A stretch of 64,000 nucleotides of DNA. Origin: Psococerastis gibbosa (lineage: Eukaryota > Arthropoda > Insecta > Psocodea > Psocidae). The notes under the pieces are model-generated. The model saw only the letters and a list, made by a program, of their open reading frames with translations, searched no databases and was not told the DNA's origin. Of the stretch, positions 10,920 through 20,661 are shown one piece after another. A program made the translations under genes and the position numbers. Where the stretch lies: the NCBI GenBank assembly GCA_963971405.1, contig OZ020484.1, forward strand, positions 9,052,001 to 9,116,000, written 5' to 3'. Each line of letters starts with the position of its first letter. Position 1 is the first letter of the stretch.

Positions 10920-11330
10920 AGCTTGTCATTCCACCGTATTAATATATTTGGGTATACGGGTGCAATATGACAAAAGATAAGATAGTTTTATTATATTGCA
11001 CCGATATTTAATAGTACAATAGCGTTAAACATTTTAACTCAATAATACAGAAAAATAAAAATAAATAAAGAAATGTTCACACAATGGAAGTATCAAGATA
11101 GAAATACACAATAGCCATTATTAAAACATTTTAGCTATTATACAAATACTAAATCTGTTCAAAAAAACTCATGGATGTTGTAAAATGTCTTTTGAATAAG
11201 GAAACCCTTTAAGCTTTTTTTGAATTCTGTTAAGGTCCTGTACATTTGAAAATTCCTGGATACATACTATGCCCCCCCCCCCTGAAACCACCCTTTCCCA
11301 CCATCCCAAAAAGAATTTGATGCTACCAAA
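10920..11330. other. No gene recognised
   Basis: AT-rich DNA with a poly-C tract near 11272. No coding motif. Confidence 0.4.
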
Positions 11331-11334
11331 AGAT

Positions 11335-11420
11335 AACCGAAGTTAGAGGATATAAATTTATATAGAAAAAACTGGACTTCCTTGGTGGCATTCGAACCCG
11401 CCGCGGTTTCGGGTGTAACA
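11335..11420 (-). repeat. SINE-C head fragment, minus strand
   Basis: On the minus strand it reads GGCGGGTTCGAATGCCACC (box-B-like), then a TTTTTTCTATAT segment and CTCTAACTTCGGTTAT, matching the tRNA-like part and following body of SINE-C at 11.6 kb and 40.8 kb. It abuts an oppositely oriented SINE-C tail at about 11410. Confidence 0.6.
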
Positions 11421-11555
11421 AGGAGATTACCTCTTCACCAAAGTAAGTTTAAAGTCGGTGTTAATGTACAGTATGTGGGCTGCCTTATAATACTGCAAAA
11501 ATTATATTGATTAAAGCATTGTCTTTATGCAATAAAGTAAGCTCACAGACCGGTT
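11410..11555 (+). repeat. SINE-C tail
   Basis: GGAGATTACCTCTTCACC, an AAGTCGGTGTTAATGTACAG segment, TAATACTGCAAAA and TAAAGCATTGTCTTTATGCA form the 3' half of the family. The next unit follows directly. Confidence 0.65.
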
Positions 11556-11815
11556 TTGTTAGATAGTTGTGTAGCTGTGCTAACCTGTCTAGCATTACGA
11601 ATCTTGTCAATAAGAGCATGTCAGTAGAAGAGACTGTACTTGTCGGGTTAAGGCGACCCCGATCGTGGGTTTGAATCCCACCAAGTCCGGTTTCTTCAAT
11701 ATCCTCTATTTCGGTTATAACTAGGAGGTTACCTCTTCAACCAAAGTTAGTTTGAAGTCAGTGTTGTACACCTTACAATACTACCAAAATATAGATTAAA
11801 GTTTATTATTAATTT
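11555..11815 (+). repeat. SINE-C full-length copy (tRNA-related)
   Basis: It begins with GGTTTTGTTAGATAGTTGTG and carries a tRNA-like segment: GTCGGGTTAAGGCG (box-A-like) and GGGTTTGAATCCCACC (a good box B). It continues with TCCTCTATTTCGGTTATAAC and GGAGGTTACCTCTTCAACC and ends near TAGATTAAAGTTTATT. A similar copy is at 40740. The boxes imply RNA polymerase III origin; the conserved body is non-tRNA. Confidence 0.75.
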
Positions 11816-11819
11816 TTTT

Positions 11820-12250
11820 ACTGCATTTCAACATTCCGCATAATAACCGAAGTAAACGGTGTGCCCGGGTGATCTGAAACACCCTGTATAAAGAGTGGAG
11901 GGTCTAGCGAAGTCAAAAATCAACTTTAAAACCTATTATCTGACACTTCAATTTTCAAAATTTTCCCATGGTGCCGTGGAGACCCCCTGATATAAATCTA
12001 AATATAGTAAACCACCTCATCTCCGGAGAATTCTTATTTCCTATATTTGGCCACTCTCCAGTTGACGATGTCCCTGGGCCCGCCCCGGGCGTGTACAAAA
12101 GCACAAATATCATACTACTACTATAGCATGGAGAGGAGCTTAACAAAATGTGATTGAAAAAGTAAATATTACCCAAAGAAAAATAATAATAATATAAATA
12201 AGAAAATATTTTCCCAGGCCAAGAGATTAGCTAAAATACCAATAAAACAT
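11820..12250. other. No gene recognised
   Basis: No coding motif found. The minus-strand frame at 11955..12176 has no recognisable feature. Confidence 0.4.
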
Positions 12251-12252
12251 AA

Positions 12253-12477
12253 AACCTACTGTATATCCTAGAAGCAACATCGCATACATTTAAAAACAAA
12301 CCCAGAATACCGCAAGTTGAGCACTATTACGTCACTAGATACATTGAAACACAGCCACTACAAGTAGCCCTCACGAGAATGACATACATACAAAAACAGG
12401 CCAAGTACCTAGCAATGACGCACTATAACAGACTCTCAAGAGGCGGAAAAACAATCCATCAATTGAATGTATTTTGA
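12253..12477 (+). pseudogene. Unrecognised 74-codon open frame
   Basis: An open frame without a leading Met runs from a TAA at 12250 to a TGA at 12475. It encodes LEATSHTFKNKPRIPQVEHY followed by IETQPLQVALTRMTYIQKQA and NRLSRGGKTIHQLN. The composition (many K, R, Q, T) and the lack of low-complexity runs make it more protein-like than other frames nearby. A pyrimidine tract ending in CAG lies just upstream at about 12217. I cannot assign a family; it could be a decayed transposon protein piece or an isolated exon-like segment. Confidence 0.3.
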
Positions 12478-12479
12478 AG

Positions 12480-13240
12480 ACGTTGAAAAACACACCTATG
12501 TTATAGTACATTAGTACGTAGAATGTATAGTCATAGCGCGACAGCAGTATATTGCTGCAGTAGCAAAGGAATGGGGAGATGGCGTCTTTTTAAAAGTTGT
12601 ATGATGGTAATCCACAAAGCAAACAGCCTTCATGTAAACAAACTTGCTCTTATATTAAGAAAATATGAACAATGTCTCTAAGTTACGAATGAGAAACATA
12701 ATAAATCGGTAGCTCCCGTTTGCTAAGCATGGCAAAATGGATCTTTATGAAGTGTTGAGGCAATAATCGTACATAGGGGCTCCGAGTAGAAGATGCGTCA
12801 TTGGCACCTTGGGGGCAAAGTCCCTAAGGCGCCTTTAAATTTCTCCCCTATCAAGAAATATTGTGAGATAGCTAGCAGTCTCCCCTGCCGACCGAACACC
12901 CTCCGTTTAAGGTAAATTGTGCTGTATTAAATTTCCACTATATACATCTGTGGAATCTCGAGGGAAAGATTGATTTTTGATTCATTGCAGAAATTATGTG
13001 AAGCGACGACTCTCAAATTTTGTTTTACGGTCGAACCTTTTCTATTCTTCCTATACTTACTGTATACTATACACTTCATGTGTATATACCTAGTACGGCA
13101 TTTTATGATCTATAAGTTTTTAGATTAATCAAAGTCCAAAGAACGAAACATTTTTTGGCATGCAGTAAGATGTAAACGCTGCCTACAAGGCTAAACGAAT
13201 AAAATAAAGTTAATAATTGCATAGAAGGAATAAATGCCTC
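12480..13240. other. No gene recognised
   Basis: AT-rich DNA with no motif or repeat match found. Confidence 0.4.
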
Positions 13241-13243
13241 AAG

Positions 13244-13562
13244 TTACAGCCAGCCGTCTGGCTGGTTGGCAGCGACATGTGGCATCGATGCCTCCACTCC
13301 CCTCGATCCTGGCACGCCCTCTTCAGCTCCACTTATATACTGGCTCCTACATCCTCCATCACCATGCTGCAGATATTCTTTTCTCGGGTGCCCAGGTCGG
13401 TTGACGTCTTCTGTAGTTCCTTCTACGATGCAGCTGTCGAAGCAAATGTCCAATCCAGGCAGCTCTTCTTGTACATATGGATGCACCCAGAGGTTTGCTA
13501 TCGCTTATTCTGGTCAGAACCTCCTCACTGGAACCATGGTCTTGCCAAGGTATTCGTAGCAT
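13244..13562 (-). pseudogene. Non-LTR retrotransposon ORF2 C-terminal tail
   Basis: On the minus strand the first frame gives SSEEVLTRISDSKPLGAS, then TRRAAWIGHLLRQ, the RRxxWxGHxLR motif found after the polymerase domain in CR1/RTE-like elements. A frameshift near 13430 moves the continuation to another frame: RPGHPRKEYLQ and a SRGVEASMPHVAANQPDGW end. The RPRGRPRxxYLQQV signature is thus split between frames. A second copy with the same C-terminal peptide is at 15365. Nothing upstream remains, so this is a heavily 5'-truncated, dead copy. Confidence 0.75.
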
Positions 13563-13648
13563 GTGACAATATCACCACATTTCAAATGCTTCGAGGTTTT
13601 GACGTGACAACGTCTAATAAATGGATGAGCGCGGTGCATGTACGAAAA

Positions 13649-13700
13649 GAGTGACGCGGTCCGTAACGCGGGTCGGGTGACGCGGGTCAGTAACGCTGGT
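13649..13700 (+). repeat. Short GC-rich tandem repeat
   Basis: Two ~26-bp units, each starting GTGACGCGG and containing AACGC, stand out as GC-rich in AT-rich flanks. Confidence 0.6.
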
Positions 13701-13704
13701 TTAA

Positions 13705-14260
13705 AGCAACTTTTTGGGCAGATGTAGAAGGTCTATCTCAATTTAAATTATACCCATGTCTTCGTCTATTCTTCTTCTTTCAGGCCATGCTATATTTGTT
13801 GTAATATGGCAAAGGGTTCGATTTTGGGGGTGGAAACGTGAGGAGGTAATCATTAAAAGAGGTCCGTAGATTTTGCGTATCCCTGAACATGTCAACATCT
13901 GAATTTTACAGTTTTTCTAAAAAGTTATATTTTTTTTTAGCAAATCAAAGGTGGAGATTTATTTTAGACTATTTTATGCAATAGCAATATATAAAGTTGT
14001 TACATAATTTTTTATCGTCGCCGTGTAAGCTATAGGTTCACGTGGATGATTATGTACATAAACATGCCAAATTTTGTTATTTATTGTTTAATTTTCTTCG
14101 TACCTAATTTATGAAAATGATTCAATCCAAATTATTAGCTTCAGTGTAAAAATAGATGGTTATCTAAATGGCCCCTTGTCCGGAGAGTACCTGACGGATA
14201 CAACAGGAAAAGACTGCATTACAATTATTGTTAGGGGATGTGATTTTCATTTACACGTTA
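13705..14260. other. No gene recognised
   Basis: AT-rich sequence with no motif found. Confidence 0.4.
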
Positions 14261-14261
14261 G

Positions 14262-14515
14262 TCAATTCCTTCTTCTTCTTCTTTTTCTTCTTCTTCTTCT
14301 TCTTCTTCTTCTTCATCTGCCCTCCTAGTGCCGCCTGCACAGCGTGACAGCGTCCTCTCGGGTCCTTTTCTTGCAGAAATCTCGGTCGGCTGCCAATTCT
14401 TTCAGTCCACTGACGCTCTTCCCTCACTTTTGTACCACTTTGTTCATCGTTTCTTCTCCCTTGAGGTTTTGCTTCTGACAGCCTCTTTGTCAACCTCAAA
14501 TTCAATCTCTTCAAT
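14262..14515 (-). pseudogene. Non-LTR retrotransposon 3' end with (GAA)n tail
   Basis: On the minus strand one frame reads ELAADRDFCKKRTREDAV, then TLCRRH and a stop, running straight into a (GAA)n array. The xLAxDRxxWK-type peptide just before the stop is what many non-LTR ORF2 proteins end with. The longer open frame in the neighbouring phase (ending in poly-Lys) is a shadow of the microsatellite. The simple-repeat tail directly after the stop supports a target-primed 3' end. Family assignment is by resemblance only. Confidence 0.5.
14270..14314. repeat. (TTC)n microsatellite
   Basis: About 15 TTC units with one CTT interruption, read as the (GAA)n tail of the minus-strand retroelement. 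Confidence 0.9.
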
Positions 14516-14549
14516 TTAAAATTCTTTATACTGCGATAGACCTAAATAA

Positions 14550-14769
14550 GGTGGCTATTCCACCGACGTGGTTTTTTATTGTGCATTGCATGACGTGGTA
14601 GTCGACATCATTAATAAGTCTCTACCATATTATAACTTAATTTATAATAGATAAGTTAATTATCAACATTATAGTCTCCTTAAAATATGGCAGAGACTTA
14701 TCAATGATGTCTGCTACCACGTCATGCACATGCATAATGAAAAACGACGTCGGTGCTGGAATAGCCGCC
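14550..14769. mobile_element. GGCGC MITE, 220 bp
   Basis: Long inverted repeats start GGTGGCTATTCCACCGACGT and end GTGCTGGAATAGCCGCC, with the family core TGACGTGGTAG plus GACATCATTAATAAGTCTC in the arms. TAA (left) and TTA (right) flank it. It is foldback over almost its entire length. Confidence 0.8.
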
Positions 14770-14774
14770 TTAAC

Positions 14775-15360
14775 TAGCCATCAGAAATTTGGATAGAATA
14801 AATGTTATTAATTACATAGGAAATGGTATTTAAAAAAATTGGCAGGTTATAAGTGATCCGATAAGGGTAGCAAGAGTCTAGAGGACATTTATCGTGCTAA
14901 CTTGCTAAACGAGAGGAGGTACGAGTACCTATTAGACTTTGACTTACAAACCGTAACCTTTGTGTGAAAATTTGCGTGACGATTTGTGTATAGGGCGGCA
15001 CTATTTCCATTGACTAACAAGGAAAAAGGTGCCCGGCAGTCTGCAGCAGTGTCAAGGTCAACTTTACACAGCCTGTCGTTGAACTACAGAGTACTGTTGC
15101 TGAACACGGGGGGGGGGGGGGGGGGGGGTCAGCTTGATTATAAAGAACTCAAATTGCATAGTTACGGATGTTTCCTACCTCTTCTGATTATTTCCGATAT
15201 CTTGTGGCATGATTGTCTTGCACTGCTTGTCTATACTGTACTTATGGATGGAGATAAACATATTAACACTAGTTGCCACACAGGCCAAAAATTCGCCCAA
15301 TTGGAAAATTACGACAATTTCCTTTCTTTCTTCTTTCCTTTCTCTGTGTATACCTTCTGA
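14775..15360. other. No gene recognised
   Basis: It contains a G21 homopolymer at 15108..15128 that splits an otherwise uninformative 124-codon frame. No domain motif. Confidence 0.4.
15108..15128. repeat. G21 homopolymer
   Basis: 21 consecutive G, one of the two longest homopolymer tracts in the window; the other is C21 at 47701. Confidence 0.9.
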
Positions 15361-15364
15361 TGGA

Positions 15365-15562
15365 TTAGAAAACCCTCATATTCTTCAAGTTACAGCCGGC
15401 TGGCTGGTTAACAGCAACATTTGGCATCCATGCCTTCACTCCCCTCGAATCTGGCACGCCCTCTTCAGCTCCATTACTGGCCCCTACATCCTCCATCACT
15501 TGCTGCAGAAATTCCTTTCTTGGTTGCCCAGGTCGGTTAAATTCTTCTCTGGCTCCTTCCAT
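15365..15562 (-). pseudogene. Non-LTR retrotransposon tail, second copy
   Basis: The minus strand encodes NRPGQPRKEFLQQVMEDVG, then GAEEGVPDSRGVKAWMP and NVAVNQPAGCNLKN. It matches the 13244 copy residue for residue in much of the C-terminus and keeps the GxPRKxxLQQV motif in frame, so it helps define where the other copy is shifted. Truncated at both ends. Confidence 0.75.
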
Positions 15563-15724
15563 GCAACTAAGGAATCAAACCCTCACGGTGGGAAAAGACA
15601 TAAGAACCTCGGTGTTGCTAGACACAAGGAACCACTCTGATTTTTTGTGGAACACCATCAAAGTCTTAAGCAGCGAAATTTTGGGAAGTGTAGTTATTTA
15701 TCAATTTTAACTCTAAATTGACTT

Positions 15725-15830
15725 TAGGTTAAGGAGGCAACCTCCATAGGGCATTGTATCCGAAATAGAGTATCGAGAAAAAACCGAACCCATTGTCTAT
15801 GCCTTACCGGGGATCGTATTTACAACTACA
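15725..15830 (-). repeat. SINE-C fragment, minus strand
   Basis: GAGGCAACCTCC, then CCGAAATAGAGTATCGAG and ACCGGGGATCG match the reverse complement of the SINE-C middle region, including the degenerate box B. It lies 40 bp left of the Harbinger-like element. Confidence 0.55.
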
Positions 15831-16114
15831 CTACTGGTTCCACAGCGTCCAGCTTTGCCCAGCTCTAAGGCTCTCTGGACACGATGCGTTTTTCCCAAGC
15901 GTTCAGGAAAAACAATGCGTTTTAACGTGCATATACACGCACCCAGTGAGAAAACGCACCGGTAAAACGCTTGGACGCGCTATTTGGAATTCGAAATGAA
16001 CCGATTTCTTGGAGCATGCGTTTTCTCGTCGGTCAGGTGGGCAACATGACAAACACAAAATCCCTGTCTAAAAATGTCTGCTTCCACGATTTGTTTATTA
16101 TCAAAAGAGACAAA

Positions 16115-16255
16115 ATGGCGGAGCAACTACAACAAGATATTTTGTCTGAATTTTTCGATGCGTTTGAATCATTTCCGTGCCTGAGGCACACGAAACATTC
16201 CAATTACTTTAACAAAATTTGGAAAAATTACTTGACATCAACTGTAGCTCCTTAA
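16115..16255 (+). pseudogene. Truncated MADF-like N-terminus in Harbinger-like element
   Basis: The 46-residue frame starts MAEQLQQDILSEFFDAFESF and continues PCLRHTKHSNYFNKIWKNY before a stop. The pattern (hydrophobic helix, P-C-L, then a spaced basic/aromatic stretch ending in K.W) resembles the first part of MADF-type DNA-binding domains that accompany Harbinger transposases, although the usual Trp after L is R here. I chose the ATG at 16115 because the resemblance begins there; an in-frame ATG upstream at 15971 lies in non-similar sequence. The domain is cut about halfway. Confidence 0.5.
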
Positions 16256-16287
16256 TAAGTCTAACATGGAAGTAATCGTACTTAAAT

Positions 16288-16413
16288 TTAGTAAAAATCG
16301 TGATTTAACTTATTGCCTATATCATGTTGTTGTTCTTCTTCGAGCTTCATCTGTAGAATTAGGAGCATTGCAGCAAATATAGTCTTTTTTCTTCTTCCTT
16401 TTGGTCTAGGCAT
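16288..16413 (-). pseudogene. Truncated possible Harbinger transposase N-terminus
   Basis: This 41-residue frame starts MPRPKGRRKKTIFAAMLLIL and continues QMKLEEEQQHDIG, ending soon after. A basic stretch, a hydrophobic segment and a Glu-rich run is how many Harbinger transposases begin before their helix-turn-helix. No catalytic DDE region remains. It faces the MADF-like frame from the other terminus. The assignment rests on the element's ends and on this weak N-terminal pattern. Confidence 0.4.
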
Positions 16414-16522
16414 GTTAAAAAATTAGTTTTGCATTGTATTTTTAAGCAAAAATAACAATAAACCAAAATGGCGGACTAACGATTTAACTTCGGGAAAAAC
16501 GCATCGTGTCCAGAGAGCCTAA

Positions 16523-17195
16523 CACTCGAAGTACACAACACAAACTCTCACACACACCCTTTTGCAAACGGGCGAAGGCGAACTGTTTTAGAAGGTACCT
16601 GGGCAACCTCGTTGTCCAGTGCTCTCCTTATTGCAGTTTTCCACCACACTCTAACTCACGCAGCTGACACTGCACACAATATAACAACACATCACAAACG
16701 AGCCCATGCTAGTGGTCGCCCTTGAAATAACAAATAATTATATACAATATGTTATAAATAAATTAAGTAGCGGGACTCTTTCGAGTACTACATATATCCG
16801 CCGGTCGATGTGTCTAAAACATTTTCGCATCATTCATGATGAAAGCTATTTCTCGCACGCTAACTGCCAAACTGCGCAGGTTTTATCTTTCTTAATTTTT
16901 TGTCATTTTTAAGAATGCAACTGAACCTCAATAGAGTCATTGGCGACCTTTAGATTCTATTGCGTTGACATTACAAAAATAAATAATGTAAGTATCGTTC
17001 GTTTTTGCACTGGTGTGCTTTCCATGCGTTTCGTTGGCGTCCACATTATATATTTTCAAAATTGTGCATGCCATTGATCCCAATCTGTAATGCTAATGGC
17101 CCTGATTACACACTCGAATATTTATTCGAGTCAATATTTATTCAATCGAAGAAATATTTGGAATGTTTATGTTAAAGTATACGATTTGAATTCCT
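16523..17195. other. No gene recognised
   Basis: No coding motif. The first ~150 bp are CA-rich and less AT-rich than the rest. Confidence 0.4.
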
Positions 17196-17196
17196 C

Positions 17197-17338
17197 GAAA
17201 ACGCAGTAAGGATGAGTTAGAAACTGATCTTCGATAGTTGGGAGTCCGTAGATGGTGGAGCTTCGTACAAAACCGAGACGACTGGAGGAGTGTTGTCGAA
17301 CAGACCAATGTTCATCAAAGACTCGAAAACTGGAAGAA
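17197..17338 (+). pseudogene. Retrotransposon ORF2 C-terminal peptide
   Basis: The frame reads KRSKDELETDLR, a stop, then LGVRRWWSFVQNRDDWRSVV and EQTNVHQRLENWKK. This is the RWxDDVExDLxxLGVxxWRxxAxDRxxWRxVVxEAK end found in many insect non-LTR ORF2 proteins. One nonsense codon lies after DLR. A sister fragment with the same layout is at 56003. No upstream polymerase part is attached. Confidence 0.7.
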
Positions 17339-17339
17339 G

Positions 17340-18385
17340 AACTTACGATTTGAATCAGAATTTAGATATTACACCTTGAATTTTTCTTGAACCTATATAT
17401 TTTATTGGATCGAATATCGAAACAATATGTGTTTAATAGGAATTATTCCGCTTCAAACCTTAATAACGAGTTGGGCACTGCTGACTTTTTCTGAACAAAT
17501 TTAAATTCCAAGCTGAGTAACAAATTTAGCGTCACCAGTCAGAGTAAGTTGGCCGAACTGTCGCTATTTCTCGTGTTTGCCATTCCCATTTTGCGAGCTT
17601 GTTATTATTAGTCGTGTTTCCCACGTTAAACCATTCCAAAACTTGGGGGTGTTTCCGTAATTCAGGATTGTTTGATTTAAGTAGACAATAGCAATTACTA
17701 AACAAATTAGGAACTGTATCACACTAATGATTAGATTTGTTGTAGATAGAGATAGATAGAAATTTATAAAAAAAAAATAGGTAAAACATAGAAAATTACA
17801 AAGCTGTGCCCCCTCGAGCCGGCGCGTGGGAGGGTAACACATCAACTATTAATAACTATTTCCAAAATTTATACATGAACATGTAAAAATAGGCCAACTG
17901 TTGTCTTTGTATATTATAGAGCTGTGGCCAGGTACAGGTTACAAGTTTATTTTGTCGTAAGGAAATAAAATAAACAAAAATAAACATATGCTGCCTTCAA
18001 GTAGTGTATATATTGTACAATAGTTAAGCAGAGTCGCTGTTAACGCAAAAGGCCGGTTACAGTACATTATGCAGTTCGTTTTCTGTCCAATAAGTAATTT
18101 CATTAATTTATTATATTATATTTATTAATTGAGTTATTTCTTTAATTTAAAAAAAAAGTAATTTCGCGTTTGTAGGCCAAAAATCGATACAGGTTTGGCA
18201 GTATCTGTAGACTGTAACGCATACAGCAGCATATTATTATTATTGGTGATGATTTCTTTTAGTACAGACCCTGCAAACGGCCCCATTAATTACACAATCA
18301 GCTATGGCCTATGAACATAACCTGTGTTTGAGAGTTTAAGCGTTGCTCGTTTGAGAGTATAAAGTTTGTTTTATATATATTTTTT
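17340..18385. other. No gene recognised
   Basis: AT-rich DNA. The minus frame at 17564..17845 is rich in I/F/L with no domain motif and is treated as chance. Confidence 0.4.
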
Positions 18386-18389
18386 ATTT

Positions 18390-18560
18390 TTAAAGATTAA
18401 TGGCGTACAAACAATTTAATGAATGTATCCGATTCACTTCTTCAGCCGCCTCTGTAGGTTAGTACCCGTGTTGAGTTAGGACACGTCTCCCATCGCATGG
18501 CGTGTAAAGACTCGCACAAGTGCAAGCACGTTACCACCTGCCCATTGAAGTCGATATGAG
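18390..18560 (-). repeat. SINE-B copy
   Basis: On the minus strand it runs from GGCAGGTGGTAACGTGCTTG through CGCCATGCGATGGGAGACGT and GGTACTAACCTACAGAGGCG to CATTAAATTGTTTGTACGCC, then a poly-A-like end. Box A is clear; box B has one substitution against other copies. The 5' flank ATCGACTTCAATGG matches the ATCGAAGTCGAT extension seen at 42.9 kb. Confidence 0.85.
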
Positions 18561-18564
18561 TCAT

Positions 18565-19200
18565 GGTTTGGGAAGAGCACAACTTTACTTTTAAGAGCAG
18601 TAGTCTCCAAGGTACAAATCGCCAATCTGCGAAAGAATAGGCATTAAAAGATGAAAAGAAAGAAAAAAGGTAATGGTTTTGGGCGGGAAAAATAATTTTC
18701 GATAAAGACGTAAGTAAAACAAACGTAGGGCTTGAACGTTGGTGATTTGTTTGAATTTACGCAAAGGATTGTGCGGGTTTGATGAAAAGCGTGAGATGGG
18801 AGTTAAACAGGGGGAAAGGGAAAGCATTGATTTGCACAAAGTAAAAACTAAAAATCCGCTCCTGTCAGCAGTCCGGCTTTTTCAATCTGACTAATGTAAT
18901 TAAGATGTGCAGATGAAACCGTGTCTTTTTGCTACTGGAAGCTGTCATGCGAAGCTATTTTTCCTTCCATTTATTTCATTTGTCTCTCTTGTTTCAGTCC
19001 ATTATCGCAGAATTAACCCAAAATAAGTTACTTCATAGAGCCTATTGTTTCGAGGGTGAATTTTGCCAACAATGTTGCTCTGCATGTAGGCTCATCCTAC
19101 TGACCAATTTACTCAACTTAAAAAGAACTCGTACAAGACATGAACCCGTGCTTTCTTATTTATGAATTATTATAGGTACAGAGATAGATAATATGTAAGT
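18565..19200. other. No gene recognised
   Basis: Short frames at 18591..18839 (-) and 18929..19165 (+) show no motif. Confidence 0.4.
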
Positions 19201-19595
19201 GGGCTAGTTTCGTGGTAAACCATTGTCCCAAGGTTAAATTTCGGTTGCCTCGACTTTTCCTATCCCAAAGCACTAAATTAATCGATAAGACGATTCCATA
19301 CCAATATATTGCAACACAGTAATAATGGCAGCAGGGTATGCAATGCACTGGGGCGTGAATTATTCATAATTAAAGCAAATACATATATTCAAAACCAACG
19401 TTTTTTTTTTAGAAAAAAAAAACCTATACGGTTTTATTGCTTTATTTAACACCTAAAACATATGTGAAGTTAGAAAGCATCGATAAGAACACTCCGCAGA
19501 AAAATTATTTGTTAGTCATTTTTCATGATATAATTGAGTCTTTTTTATTTTTTTGCCCCCAGAAGGTGCTTTACTTGCTCTCCCAAAAACCTTAG
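19200..19595 (-). repeat. TGCTTTCC repeat, truncated copy
   Basis: On the minus strand it contains the 3' part of the family: a TTTTTGCCCCCAGAAG-type block (seen from the + strand), then TTTAACACCTAAAACATATG, AACACAGTAATAATGGCAGC and GGTATGCAATGCACTGG. The (TGTC)n half and both ends are missing. Confidence 0.7.
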
Positions 19596-19599
19596 CTCC

Positions 19600-20068
19600 C
19601 CTTAGGACTCAAAAAGTAGAACGTTTTTTGCTAATAATTTATCCTTGACTCGGTACTGGCTGGGGATGTTAATGACGTCACGTCCCTTGTACGGCACGCG
19701 TGCAGCAAAGTCCCAAAGTTTCTGTAATGCTGAGGATACGGAACATTTGTTTTCATGATTTTTATATTCCAAACTTCTCCAGAGTTTCACTGATGGCCCC
19801 CGCGTGTCAGGGGACTCTCGCTTCCAACTTCTTTCCTAAAAATTCACCTTTCCCCTTAATCGCTTTTACGCTTTTTATTTAATATCTGTTGTAGAATCAA
19901 GTTGCTGTATGCTTTCTAATCAGCTCTCTTCAAAGTTTTAATATTCATGAAGAAGCCCGTCGTTATACGGAAATACCGGAAAATCAATTGTCGAACAGCT
20001 GTCCACTCTCTTTATTTTGAAAAATATATGAGCTTTCCCAACGTTAAATTTCAAATTAAGACGACTTG
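19600..20068. other. No gene recognised
   Basis: It contains one TGACGTCA palindrome near 19673. No coding motif. Confidence 0.4.
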
Positions 20069-20070
20069 CT

Positions 20071-20430
20071 ACGTAGAAAATTAGCATCCCAAAATTTGTT
20101 GTTTTTATTGACATTTTATTTTTTATTTAATTAACAAAGCAAGTTATTAAAGATTTGGCTTTAGGAAGTTGCGTAGAAGACTACTTCATGCATCATATAA
20201 TAGGAAATATTAAATTTTTGGCACGTTAGTTCTTTAATAAAAAAAAATAGAGACTGAAATTTCGTGTAAAATAGAATTTTAGGAAAAACTACAAAACCGA
20301 AAAATAATTACCCAATTATAGGATGCATGAAGTAGTCTTCTACAACTTAAATGAGCCACATTTTTAATAACTTGCTGAGTTAATGAAATAAAATTTGCAT
20401 ATTTAATTTTGGGGTGCCAATTTTCTACGA
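20071..20430. mobile_element. Inverted-repeat MITE, GTAGAAAATT family
   Basis: About 110-bp arms: GTAGAAAATTAGCATCCCAA at left and GGGGTGCCAATTTTCTAC at right, with inner pairs such as GAAGACTACTTCATGCATC and GATGCATGAAGTAGTCTTC. No coding potential. A related element with the same inner GCAAGTTATTAAAGATTTGG and TGCATGAAGTAGTCTT blocks lies at 63412..63697. Confidence 0.75.
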
Positions 20431-20454
20431 GGCATTTCTGTGAATATAATATAA

Positions 20455-20605
20455 TAATAATAATATATAATATATATATATATAATACTATAATAATATA
20501 ACGTAGTTGGTTTATTGTAGGTGAATAGATATGCAATATATTTTATATATATTAATATATATAGATATAATATATATTATATATATATATTTTATATAAA
20601 AAATT
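20455..20605. repeat. AT-rich low-complexity (TA)n/(TAA)n
   Basis: Runs of TA and TAA broken by short spacers; no structure beyond low complexity. Confidence 0.8.
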
Positions 20606-20661
20606 CAGTCTTTTGGCGAAATAGGCGTAATCTACACAGGCACACAGGTTAGTCTTAAGAA

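Larger units (their letters stand above)
15869..16519. mobile_element. PIF/Harbinger-like element, internally deleted (651 bp)
   Basis: Perfect 28-bp terminal inverted repeats begin GGCTCTCTGGACACGATGCG. The element is flanked by the 3-bp duplication TAA (15866..15868 and 16520..16522), as expected for PIF/Harbinger (TWA). Two short reading frames start near opposite ends and point at each other: a MADF-like N-terminus on the + strand (16115..16255) and a basic, Glu-rich start on the minus strand (16288..16413). Autonomous Harbingers encode a transposase and a separate DNA-binding protein. The simplest reading is that both genes lost their 3' parts in one internal deletion, leaving a non-autonomous copy with intact ends. 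Confidence 0.85.

Noticed and set aside
13217..13654. 145-codon + strand frame
   Set aside because: It is the antisense shadow of the retroelement tail whose RRAAWIGHLLR and PRKEYLQ motifs read on the minus strand.
14251..14514. Poly-lysine-ended protein on the minus strand
   Set aside because: The Lys run is the (GAA)n microsatellite in one phase; the retroelement-like peptide is in another phase.
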